A stretch of 39,529 bases of DNA from an uncultured Altererythrobacter sp. (GTDB lineage: Bacteria; Pseudomonadota; Alphaproteobacteria; Sphingomonadales; Sphingomonadaceae). Below are positions 8,900 through 16,338 of this stretch, one piece after another. The stretch lies in contig CAMPGP010000001.1 of assembly GCA_946885545.1 (NCBI GenBank), positions 1 through 39,529 on the forward strand, read 5' to 3'. The notes beneath the pieces are model-generated. The model had not been told where the DNA came from and did not search any database. It saw only the letters and a list, made by a program, of their open reading frames with translations. Numbering within the stretch: the first letter of the stretch is position 1; every line of letters begins with the position of its first letter. The translations under genes and the position numbers were made by a program.

Positions 8900-9799
8900 T
8901 CAGGCTGCGATGTCTTCGGCAGCCGGGCCGCGGCGGGTCGTCGCGAGCGTGGAGAAGTAGACATCCTCCAGCCCGCCGTCGACGGCCGCGAACCCGTTGC
9001 CGGGATCGCTGTCGGACAGGATGTGGACGATCGTGGCGCCGGCGAAGAGCCGGGTCGAGATCACCTCGTAGCGCTCGCGATAGCTATCGAGTTCGCCGCG
9101 CTCGATGGTCTTGGCCCACACAGTCCCGCGCGACCGCTCGATCAGTTCGCGCGGAGCGCCTTCCAACTGTATCCGACCGTCCACGATCACCGCCATGCGA
9201 GGGCACAGATCCGCCACGTCCTCGACGATGTGCGTGGAAAGGATCACCACCACGTTCTCGCCGATTTCTGCCAGCAGATTGAGGAAACGGTTGCGTTCTT
9301 CAGGGTCGAGCCCCGCAGTGGGTTCGTCGACTATGATGAGTTCGGGATTGCCGATCAGCGCCTGCGCGATGCCGAAACGCTGGCGCATGCCCCCTGAAAA
9401 GCCCGCGATCGCCTTCTTGCGCACGGACCACAGGTTGGTCTGGCTAAGCAGCGTCTCGACCGTCGCCTTGCGGTCGGAGGCCGAGGCGACGCCCTTCAGC
9501 ACTGCCATGTGATCGAGCATGTCGTATGCCGAGACGCGCGGATAGACGCCGAAATCCTGCGGCAGGTAGCCGAGCCGCTCGCGCAGCTTCTCGGGATCGG
9601 CGAGCACGTCGATCCCGCCGAAGCGGATCGCACCCGAAGTCGGCGTCTGCAACGTCGCGACGGTTCGCATGAGCGTGGACTTGCCTGCCCCGTTGGGCCC
9701 CAGCAATCCGTACATGCCCTTGGGAATGGAGAGGGTCACTTCGTCCAGAGCGCGCGTCCCGTTGGGGTACACGTGGGTGACGTTCGTGAGTTCGAGCAT
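8900..9799 (-). CDS. ABC transporter ATP-binding protein
   Basis: 299 residues starting MLELTNVTHVYPNGTRALDE. Walker A is GLLGPNGAGKST (~residues 32-43), the signature region is GFSGGMRQRFGIAQAL, and Walker B is LIIVDEPTAGLDPEERN; the switch histidine is in ILSTHIVED. This is the CcmA/NatA-like class that pairs with ABC-2 permeases. A longer upstream reading frame exists, but 9799 is chosen because homology starts there and a strong AGGAGGG site lies eight bases before this ATG. It is the first gene of a two-gene operon with the permease-peptidase fusion, which it must energise. Cytoplasmic, membrane-associated. Confidence 0.92.
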   Translation of the reverse strand: MLELTNVTHVYPNGTRALDEVTLSIPKGMYGLLGPNGAGKSTLMRTVATLQTPTSGAIRFGGIDVLADPEKLRERLGYLPQDFGVYPRVSAYDMLDHMAVLKGVASASDRKATVETLLSQTNLWSVRKKAIAGFSGGMRQRFGIAQALIGNPELIIVDEPTAGLDPEERNRFLNLLAEIGENVVVILSTHIVEDVADLCPRMAVIVDGRIQLEGAPRELIERSRGTVWAKTIERGELDSYRERYEVISTRLFAGATIVHILSDSDPGNGFAAVDGGLEDVYFSTLATTRRGPAAEDIAA

Positions 9800-9974
9800 G
9801 CGGGGTCCCTCCTGTTGGGGAGAGCGTAAGGCCCGATGGGATAAGGGTAAAGCGACGTTGGTCGAGCCCTGTGCTACGTTCGACACCGCGCTGACGCGGC
9901 GCGGACATCGCCCTTGCACGCCGCGCGCGATTGCCCGAACAGGTCGGCGGACCTGGAACGGGAGAGCGCAAGCG

Positions 9975-11144
9975 ATGGATCTCAGCCCCTACGACCGCGA
10001 GGATTTCGCCGAGATCCGAGAAGGGGTGCGGCGGCTTTGCGCGCAGTTTTCCGGCGAGTACTGGCGCGGCCTCGATGCGGCGCGCGAGTATCCGACCGCG
10101 TTCGTCCGCGCGCTGACCGAAGCCGGGTGGCTCTCCGTGCTGATCCCGGAGGAATACGGCGGTTCGGGGCTCGGCCTGTCCGCCGCCGCGGCGATCCTCG
10201 AGACGATCCAGGCCGAAGGCTGCAATGGCGGTGCCTGCCACGCCCAGATGTACATCATGGGCACGATCCTGCGGCACGGCTCGGACCAGCAGAAGCGCGA
10301 ATACCTGCCGCGGATCGCCAGCGGCGAACTGCGGCTCCAGGCCTTCGGCGTGACCGAGCCGACGAGCGGCACCGACACCACCGCGCTGCGCACCACCGCA
10401 GTGCGCGACGGCGACGAATACGTCGTCAACGGGCAGAAGATCTGGACCAGCCGCGCCGAGCATTCCGACCTCATGCTACTGCTCGCGCGCACCACCCCGC
10501 GCGAACAGACGGCCAGGAAGACCGACGGTCTGTCCACCTTCATCGTCGACATGCGCGAGGTGGCGGGAAAGTCGCTCGCCATCCGCCCGATCCGCACGAT
10601 GATGAACCATGCGACCACCGAGGTCTTCTTCGACAACATGCGTATCCCGGCAAGCGCGCTGGTGGGCGAGGGAGGCAAGGGCTTCCGCTACGTCCTCTCG
10701 GGGATGAACGCGGAGCGCACGCTGATCGCGGCCGAGTGTGTGGGAGATGCCAAGTGGTTCATCCGCAAGGCTGCTGCCTATGCGGGCGATCGGCAGGTGT
10801 TCGGCCGTGCGATCGGCGCCAATCAGGGCGTCTCGTTTCCGATCGCTCGCGCCTACGCCAACATGCGCGCCGCCGAACTAATGGTGCACGAGGCCGCGCG
10901 GCTCTACGAGTCGGGCGAACCGATGGGGGCGGAAGCGAACATGGCGAAGATGCTTGCGGCCGACGCCTCGGTCGAAGCGGGCAACGCTTGCATCCAGACC
11001 CACGGCGGCTTCGGCTTCGCCGAAGAATACGACATCGAGCGCAAGTTTCGCGAGACGCGACTCTATCAGGTCGCGCCGATCTCGACCAACCTGATCCTGT
11101 CGTACTTGTCCGAACATGTCCTCGGAATGCCGCGCAGCTATTGA
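9975..11144 (+). CDS. Acyl-CoA dehydrogenase family protein
   Basis: 389 residues with the full acyl-CoA dehydrogenase fold: N-terminal helical domain, the FAD/substrate segment QAFGVTEPTSGTDTTALRT (~122-140), NGQKIWTSRAEHSD, and the C-terminal helical domain ending in IQTHGGFGFAEEYDIERKFRE. FAD-dependent alpha,beta-dehydrogenation of an acyl-CoA is expected in the cytoplasm. The usual catalytic glutamate position near the C-terminus (YEGT in MCAD) reads VAPIST here, but a glutamate is present in NAER (E247), where isovaleryl- and long-chain enzymes place their base. Substrate is therefore more likely branched or long chain, by inference. GGAGAG precedes the ATG. It is divergent from the ABC operon across about 175 bases. 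Confidence 0.9.
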   Translation: MDLSPYDREDFAEIREGVRRLCAQFSGEYWRGLDAAREYPTAFVRALTEAGWLSVLIPEEYGGSGLGLSAAAAILETIQAEGCNGGACHAQMYIMGTILRHGSDQQKREYLPRIASGELRLQAFGVTEPTSGTDTTALRTTAVRDGDEYVVNGQKIWTSRAEHSDLMLLLARTTPREQTARKTDGLSTFIVDMREVAGKSLAIRPIRTMMNHATTEVFFDNMRIPASALVGEGGKGFRYVLSGMNAERTLIAAECVGDAKWFIRKAAAYAGDRQVFGRAIGANQGVSFPIARAYANMRAAELMVHEAARLYESGEPMGAEANMAKMLAADASVEAGNACIQTHGGFGFAEEYDIERKFRETRLYQVAPISTNLILSYLSEHVLGMPRSY

Positions 11145-11165
11145 GCGCAGACCAGGCAAACGAAA

Positions 11166-11196
11166 GGGGCCGCCCCTCCTTGGAGGAAGCGACCCC
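11166..11196 (-). terminator. Rho-independent terminator of the small 11214-11363 gene
   Basis: On the minus strand GGGGTCGC, an internal bulge and CCTCC pair with GGAGG and GCGGCCCC (one wobble pair), followed by TTTCGTTT. It lies just after the minus-strand stop at 11214 and also just after the acyl-CoA dehydrogenase stop at 11144, so it may serve both converging transcripts. On the plus strand the U-tract is missing. Confidence 0.6.
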
Positions 11197-11213
11197 ATAG
11201 CGGTGTTCGAAGA

Positions 11214-11363
11214 TCAGTCCTGCTGGCGCCGCGGAGCGTTGTCGCCCTTCTCGCCGGGCTGGCGCGTGTCACCCTGCTGCTGGTCCTGCTGACGCTGGCG
11301 ATTGCGCTCTTCGGAGCCGGGGTCCTGCTGCTCGCGATTGCGATCGTTCTGGTTCGTATTCAT
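11214..11363 (-). CDS. Small disordered hydrophilic protein
   Basis: 49 residues beginning MNTNQNDRNREQQDPG and composed almost wholly of N, Q, D, E, R, P and G. There are no hydrophobic residues to speak of, so it must be intrinsically disordered. An AGAGGA ribosome site precedes the ATG at 11363, and a good terminator hairpin follows the stop, so the gene is probably real; a start further upstream at 11441 would add residues with a different composition and is less likely. Short Q/N/R-rich proteins of this kind recur in sphingomonads, often as stress-inducible proteins, but that role is not shown here. Confidence 0.6.
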   Translation of the reverse strand: MNTNQNDRNREQQDPGSEERNRQRQQDQQQGDTRQPGEKGDNAPRRQQD

Positions 11364-11744
11364 CGCATCCTCTGCTTTCCGCCCGCTGGGGGCAGGATGA
11401 AAATGGTCGAAAGGTCGCTTTCGATGCAGGTAGAGAGCCAAACCGACCGCAAATTCCGACGAACGCGAGCGGTGGCAATTTCAGCACCGCAAGCCGAAAC
11501 AAAATGTCTGCAAGAAGAAAATATGTTCGTTTACGTCAGTTGCAAATAACACCTGTTATTTACGCAAAATATCGCGGCTGATGGCAACAATTGTTTAGTG
11601 AGCGGCGGATACTTTGATATCTGCGCCACCAATGCTAACACTTGGTTTGTTGCATCCAAGGGCCGGACCAACGCGAGAAATCGCTCGCGTGTCCCAGGCC
11701 GATCCGCCTCCCTTCCAGCGGCCAGTTACAGCAAGAGACGAACC
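11364..11744. promoter_or_regulatory. AT-rich intergenic island with palindrome AAATAAC-ACCT-GTTATTT
   Basis: The 380 bases between two divergently transcribed small genes contain a clear AT-rich block (about 11460-11650) in an otherwise GC-rich region. At 11544-11561 lies a perfect inverted repeat with 7-base arms and a 4-base spacer; the outer context TTGC...CGCAA extends the symmetry imperfectly. This looks like a promoter region with a dimeric repressor or activator site. The regulator cannot be named from the sequence. Confidence 0.45.
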
Positions 11745-11990
11745 ATGCCGCACTATATGTTGAGTTATGCCGAAGATCGTTTCGGATCGAAGGCGGACTT
11801 CGAGTTCGATGCCCCGACCGCATCCGCCGCACTGACAGTGGCTCACCGCCAGCGCGCGGGCCGCTGGGCCGATCTGTTCGAAGACGGTCGCCACCTGTGC
11901 ACCCTCGAGCGCCAGGGCGTCGGCCTCGGCGACATCTGGAAACTTGCGGGAAAGGCTTCCTACTGCCCGCCGGAGGCCAGCAACCGGTAG
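11745..11990 (+). CDS. Conserved small hypothetical protein
   Basis: 81 residues starting MPHYMLSYAEDRFGSKADFEFD, with the middle region ALTVAHRQRAGRWADLFEDGRHLCTLERQG. No signal peptide or membrane segment. The mixed hydrophobic and charged pattern suggests a small folded cytoplasmic protein; I recall similar short proteins in sphingomonads but cannot assign a function. The start at 11745 is preferred because residues encoded further upstream are Ser/Arg-rich and unlike a protein core; its ribosome site is weak. Its last 31 bases overlap the 3' end of the convergent amylase gene. Confidence 0.55.
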   Translation: MPHYMLSYAEDRFGSKADFEFDAPTASAALTVAHRQRAGRWADLFEDGRHLCTLERQGVGLGDIWKLAGKASYCPPEASNR

Positions 11991-13378
11991 CCCCACGGTG
12001 GCAGAGTGACCGTGGTATCGGCCGTTATAGTCATACTGCCGCCCCCGAATTCCCGGTAGGTGCCAAGCGGTAGCCCATCGGCGAACGTAGCGGTGACGGG
12101 TCGCCCCGACATGTTGAACAGGCCGAGCACCTTGTTGTCGCCCTGCTCTCGCACCCAGGCGAAGAGCTGCTGCGACGCGCTGTTTTCGACCTTGTGCATG
12201 CGTGCGCCCCACTGGCCGTTGGCCAGCGCGGGGTTGGCTTCGCGGAAGGCGATCAGATCCTTCAGCAATGCGCCGTAGGCGCAATCCTCACCCTGGCTCC
12301 AGTCGATCGGGTCCTTCTCGAAGAATTCGAGCCGCTTGGCGTTGCACGCTTCCATCCCGTTGTGGACCAGCGGCAGCCCCTCGCCGGTGAAGGACAACGC
12401 GGTCATCGCCTCGAGCGCGGGGCCGTAGTTTTCCTCCAGCGTGCCTTCCCAGGCGTTCGAATCGTGGTTCTCGATGTACGTCATGCGCATCGCCTCGCGC
12501 GGCCACAGGCTCTCGTTTTCGGCGTAGTAGCCGTAGAAGCTGGTCGCATCGCCTTCGCCCTTGGCGACGCGCTTGGTCGTGTTGTGCCAGTCCCATGCAT
12601 AGGTCGCGTCGAAGGCGGCGCGATGGAACGCGGTCTGCTGCACTTCACCGAGCATGAACACCGGGCGGATCGCGGTCAGGCGCTGGCGCATCTTGTCCCA
12701 GAAATCGACCGGGACGTATCCGGCGACGTCGGCGCGGAAACCGTCGACCCCGTAGTCGCGCACCCACATCTCCATCGCCTCGCCGATGTGTTCGCGCACG
12801 CCCGGCTTCGACCAGTCGAGGTCGATGATGTCCGACCAGTCCCACCACGGCGTGGGGCGGAAGTCGCCGTCCCAGGTCTTTTCGTACCAGTCCGGATGCT
12901 GCTTCGCGAGCGGGTGATCCCACGCGGTATGGTTCGCGACGAGATCGAGGATGACGTGGAAACCCTGCGCGTGCGCGGCGTCGACGAAGGCCTTGAACTC
13001 GGCCTTGGTGCCGAATTCGGGGTTCACGTCGTAATAGTCCTTCACCGAATAGGGCGATCCGAGCGTGCCCTTGCGGTTTTCCTCCCCGATCGGGTGGATC
13101 GGCATGAGCCAGAGGATATCGACGCCGAGCTCCTTCAGCCGCGGCAGCTCCTCCTGCGCCGCAGCGAAAGTGCCTTCCGGCGTGAACTGGCGGGTGTTGA
13201 TCTGGTAGAGCACCGCGTCGCGCGACCATTCGGGATGCTCGAGCGTGACGAACGGCTCGCCCGCCCACTTCTCCGAGACCGCGGGCTCCTCCGCGCGCTC
13301 GCTCATGGCGAAGGCCGCGCCGGTGGAGAGGATCGTGAGCGCGAGCAAGGTCGCGACGGTCTTGCGCATGGTGGTCAT
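11960..13378 (-). CDS. Secreted GH13 alpha-amylase family glycosidase
   Basis: 472 residues. A signal peptide is evident ([18 protein letters not shown], cleavage near AAFA at ~24), so it is periplasmic. The GH13 (beta/alpha)8 motifs are complete: DLVANHT, GFRADVAG with nucleophile D217, FMLGEVQQ with acid/base E245, and YIENHDSN with D306, followed by a C-terminal beta domain. It hydrolyses alpha-1,4-glucans or maltodextrins to short products by the retaining mechanism. The start is at 13378 because it overlaps the MFS stop as ATGA; an internal ATG at 13369 is possible. It is the last gene of the lacI-MFS-amylase unit. Confidence 0.9.
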   Translation of the reverse strand: MTTMRKTVATLLALTILSTGAAFAMSERAEEPAVSEKWAGEPFVTLEHPEWSRDAVLYQINTRQFTPEGTFAAAQEELPRLKELGVDILWLMPIHPIGEENRKGTLGSPYSVKDYYDVNPEFGTKAEFKAFVDAAHAQGFHVILDLVANHTAWDHPLAKQHPDWYEKTWDGDFRPTPWWDWSDIIDLDWSKPGVREHIGEAMEMWVRDYGVDGFRADVAGYVPVDFWDKMRQRLTAIRPVFMLGEVQQTAFHRAAFDATYAWDWHNTTKRVAKGEGDATSFYGYYAENESLWPREAMRMTYIENHDSNAWEGTLEENYGPALEAMTALSFTGEGLPLVHNGMEACNAKRLEFFEKDPIDWSQGEDCAYGALLKDLIAFREANPALANGQWGARMHKVENSASQQLFAWVREQGDNKVLGLFNMSGRPVTATFADGLPLGTYREFGGGSMTITADTTVTLPPWGYRLLASGGQ

Positions 13379-14892
13379 CCTGCTGTGGCTTGGGGCAAGG
13401 CGGCGGCGACGCGCCGCATGGCAAGCGCGGCGATGAGCCAGCTCGCGGCGGCGAACAGCATCGTCCATACCGGCTCGCCGGGGAAGAAGGCGTTCATGAT
13501 CGTGCCCATCACCGTCGCGACGAGCAGCTGCGGGACCACGATGAAGACGTTGAACAGCCCCATGTAGATGCCGAGCTTGGCCTGCGGCAGGTTCGAGGCG
13601 AGGATCGCGTAGGGCATGGCGAGGATGCTTGCCCAGGCGATTCCGATGCCGACTTCGCACACCAGCAGGGCATTCGCGTCGCGCAGGAAAAAGAACCCCA
13701 GAAAGCCGAGCGCGCCGAGCGTGAGGCAGATCGAATGCGTCGTCACCTGCCCGAAGCGCCGCGCGAGCCACGGAAGCAGCGCAAGCGCGGCGACGGCGGC
13801 GACTCCGTTGTAGACCGTGAACAGCACGTTCACCCAGTTCGCGCCTTCGTTGTAGGCTACGCTCGTCGTATCGCTGCTTCCGAAGACGTACTGTGTCACC
13901 ACCGGGGTGGTGTTGATCCACATGATGAACAGCGCCGACCAGCTGAAGAACTGCACCAGCGCGAGGCGCTTCATGATTTCGGGCATGCCCGCGAAATCGC
14001 CGACAATGCTGGAGAGCATGTTGGCCGCCTGCCCGCGCTTGGCCATCGAGATTGCCAGCGCGGAAAGCAGCCCGTAGGCCGCGAGCAGCGCGCCGAGCAG
14101 CAGCATTTCCTTCTCCAGCGCGAACCACTGAACGCCGAGCGCGACGAGCACGCCCGCACCGATCCAGGCGGCGCTCGAGAGGTAGGATTTGGCCGCCAGC
14201 GCGCGGACGGGGAAATCGGCGGGCGTTTCGTCCGCTCCGCCCGCGAACGCACGCTGTTCATCCGGGCTATATTCGCGCGTGGTAACGACGGTCCACAGCA
14301 CGGCCGCGAACAGCGCGGCGGCGCCGAACCAGAAGCTCAGCCGCACGGTATCGGGAATGCCCCCGTCCGCCGCGACGTTGGCCACGCCCATCCGCTCGAG
14401 CAGGAAGGGAAAGATCGATCCGACCACCGCGCCCGCGCCGATGAAGGCAGTCTGCACCGCATATCCGGCGCTGTGCTGGTCGGTGCGCAACATGTCGCCG
14501 ACGAAAGCGCGGAACGGCTCCATCGAGACATTGAGGCTGGCGTCGAGGACCCACAGCATCGCCGCGGCGAACAGCAGCGGCGCGCCGAAGGCCGGGCTCA
14601 GCGGCATGAGGAACAGCGCCAGTGCGGCGAAGATCGCGCCGGTGAGGAAGTAGGGCCTGCGGCGGCCGAGCCGGTTCCAGGTCCGGTCCGACAGGTGCCC
14701 GATGATCGGCTGGACGATCAGGCCGGTCAGCGGCGCGGCGACCCACAGCGCGGGCAGGTCGTCCATGCTCGCGCCCAGCGTCTGGAAGACGCGGCTCATG
14801 TTCGCGTTCTGGAGCGCGAAGCCGATCTGGATGCCGAAGAAGCCGAAGCTGATGTTCCACAGGCCGCCGAAGCCCTGGCGCGGCTTTTCCAT
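13375..14892 (-). CDS. MFS sugar transporter (MalY-like, SLC45/GPH type)
   Basis: 505 residues with about 12 membrane segments. The loop [16 protein letters not shown] is the signature of sucrose/maltose proton symporters of the GPH/SLC45 group, and the opening [21 protein letters not shown] is typical of the MFS proteins in caulobacter and sphingomonad maltose loci. It probably imports maltose, glucose or short maltodextrins across the inner membrane. The ATG at 14892 has AAAGGA upstream; the frame extends further but that stretch is not membrane-like. It is followed by the amylase gene with an ATGA overlap and preceded by the lacI gene across 115 bases that hold a candidate operator. Confidence 0.9.
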   Translation of the reverse strand: MEKPRQGFGGLWNISFGFFGIQIGFALQNANMSRVFQTLGASMDDLPALWVAAPLTGLIVQPIIGHLSDRTWNRLGRRRPYFLTGAIFAALALFLMPLSPAFGAPLLFAAAMLWVLDASLNVSMEPFRAFVGDMLRTDQHSAGYAVQTAFIGAGAVVGSIFPFLLERMGVANVAADGGIPDTVRLSFWFGAAALFAAVLWTVVTTREYSPDEQRAFAGGADETPADFPVRALAAKSYLSSAAWIGAGVLVALGVQWFALEKEMLLLGALLAAYGLLSALAISMAKRGQAANMLSSIVGDFAGMPEIMKRLALVQFFSWSALFIMWINTTPVVTQYVFGSSDTTSVAYNEGANWVNVLFTVYNGVAAVAALALLPWLARRFGQVTTHSICLTLGALGFLGFFFLRDANALLVCEVGIGIAWASILAMPYAILASNLPQAKLGIYMGLFNVFIVVPQLLVATVMGTIMNAFFPGEPVWTMLFAAASWLIAALAMRRVAAALPQATAG

Positions 14893-14985
14893 GCCTGCCC
14901 GATCCTTTCCCTTGGTCGCAGGCGATCTCGCGCCGCCTCGCGTTATGCCGGTGGGCTGGCACAGCGGCCGCCCCGCCACAACATC

Positions 14986-14997
14986 GCATACGAATGT
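14986..14997. promoter_or_regulatory. Candidate LacI-family operator before the MFS gene
   Basis: GCATACGAATGT matches the perfect palindrome GCATACGTATGC at 10 of 12 positions and has the central CG usual for LacI-family sites. It lies in the lacI-MFS gap, about 95 bases before the MFS start. The second copy is at 16189-16200. Inferred from symmetry and position only. Confidence 0.45.
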
Positions 14998-15007
14998 GGT
15001 GCCCGTT

Positions 15008-16042
15008 TCAGGCTCCGGTGGAGCCGCGGACGACGAGCTGGGCCGGAAGCGTACAGGCGGGCGGTTCGCGCTGCTCGACATGCGCCAGCAGCGTCTCGAC
15101 CAGCATCGCGCCCGCGCCCTTGATGTCCTGCATCATGGTAGTGAGCGGGGGGCTGGTGAGGCTGGCGGCGGGAATGTCGTCGAACCCGACTACCGCGACG
15201 TCCTGCGGCACGCGCCGGCCGCTCGCGGCGAGCGCGCGCATCGCGCCGATCGCGATCAGGTCACTCCCGGCGAAGATGCCGTCGAACTCAGCCCCGCCTG
15301 CGAGCAGGGCCATCGTGGCGGCGTGCCCGTCCTCCTCCGTGGTCAGCGCGTCGTGCTGGAGCGCGGCGTCGACCTCGATTCCGGCCTTGCGCAAAGCGGC
15401 GCACAGCCCTCGATACCGGTCGGCGAATTCGGGATAGTGTTCGTCGGCATGGCCGAGGAATGCGATCCGCCGCCGGCCTTGCGCCAGCAGGTGTTCGCCC
15501 GCGAGACGCCCGGCACCGAAGTTATCCGAGCCGACAGTCGGCCCGATCGTGTCGTCGCCGACCGAACCCCAGCGCACGAAATGCGTGCCTTGTTCGACCA
15601 GCTGGTCGAGCCGCTGCGTGTAGACGGTATAGTCGCCGTATCCGAGCAGGATCAGCCCGTCGGCGCGGTGGCTGTCCTGGTATTGGGTGTGCCAGTCGTC
15701 CGCCATGCGCTGGAACGAGATCAGGAGGTCGAGCCCGCGATTGGCGCAGGCCCGCGTGATCGAGCCGAGCATCGCGAGGAAGAACGGGTTGATCATGCTC
15801 TCGTCGGGCGTCGGGTCTTCGAAGAACAGCAGTGCGATCGTGTTCGCGCGCTGCGAGCGCAGCGAAGATGCATTCTTGTCGACCGTGTAGTTAAGCTCGC
15901 GCGCGATCCGCTCGATCTTCTCGCGGGTCGCCTTGCTGACCGATCGGTCGCCGCGCAAGGCCCGGCTTACGGTAGGCTGCGAGACCCCCGCGAGATAGGC
16001 AATGTCGAAGCTCGTCGGCCTGCCGGATGGCGCTCGACCCAA
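15008..16042 (-). CDS. LacI-family transcriptional regulator (MalR-like)
   Basis: 344 residues. The N-terminal helix-turn-helix is [20 protein letters not shown] (~residues 12-31) with the hinge [16 protein letters not shown]; the rest is a periplasmic-binding-protein-like ligand domain with [19 protein letters not shown] and [19 protein letters not shown]. The start is TTG at 16042, supported by GGGGAG seven bases upstream; no ATG lies before the helix-turn-helix. It sits between the two maltodextrin units, divergent from the receptor operon, so it probably represses both in the absence of maltose or a related sugar. The inducer is inferred from context. Confidence 0.9.
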   Translation of the reverse strand: MGRAPSGRPTSFDIAYLAGVSQPTVSRALRGDRSVSKATREKIERIARELNYTVDKNASSLRSQRANTIALLFFEDPTPDESMINPFFLAMLGSITRACANRGLDLLISFQRMADDWHTQYQDSHRADGLILLGYGDYTVYTQRLDQLVEQGTHFVRWGSVGDDTIGPTVGSDNFGAGRLAGEHLLAQGRRRIAFLGHADEHYPEFADRYRGLCAALRKAGIEVDAALQHDALTTEEDGHAATMALLAGGAEFDGIFAGSDLIAIGAMRALAASGRRVPQDVAVVGFDDIPAASLTSPPLTTMMQDIKGAGAMLVETLLAHVEQREPPACTLPAQLVVRGSTGA

Positions 16043-16188
16043 GGTGCTCTCCCCTGCGTGCGGGCTTTGCCGCGTCGCTTGCCATGGACCCTAGGACCAA
16101 GGCGAATGCCAGGCAATCCGTGCGCAGGGTCGAGGTCGGCACCGGCGTATGACAATTTTGCCACAAGCGCGCCGCCACGCCCGAGTGC

Positions 16189-16200
16189 GTATACGTATGC
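16189..16200. promoter_or_regulatory. Candidate LacI-family operator before the TonB receptor gene
   Basis: GTATACGTATGC matches the palindrome GCATACGTATGC at 11 of 12 positions; the inner eight bases ATACGTAT are a perfect palindrome centred on CG. It lies in the lacI/receptor divergent region, about 140 bases before the receptor start, where it could overlap the promoter. A weaker dyad, TGACAATTTTGCCA, lies at 16150-16163. Confidence 0.5.
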
Positions 16201-16338
16201 TATCTTCCTGCCTGCCCCGTTGCGCCCCTATTCCGGGCCATGAATGGCGACAGGTCCGCGATAAACGGAGGCCTGCGCCGGGTTGAGGAATCGGTCGGCA
16301 CGCGGTCAAGGCTGCCGGCCATCTGGAAGGGGTAATCG

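Noticed and set aside
13390..15123. 577-codon plus-strand frame antisense to the MFS transporter
   Set aside because: Product is highly charged and repetitive in Arg, Glu and His with no domain; the opposite strand encodes a 12-helix transporter.
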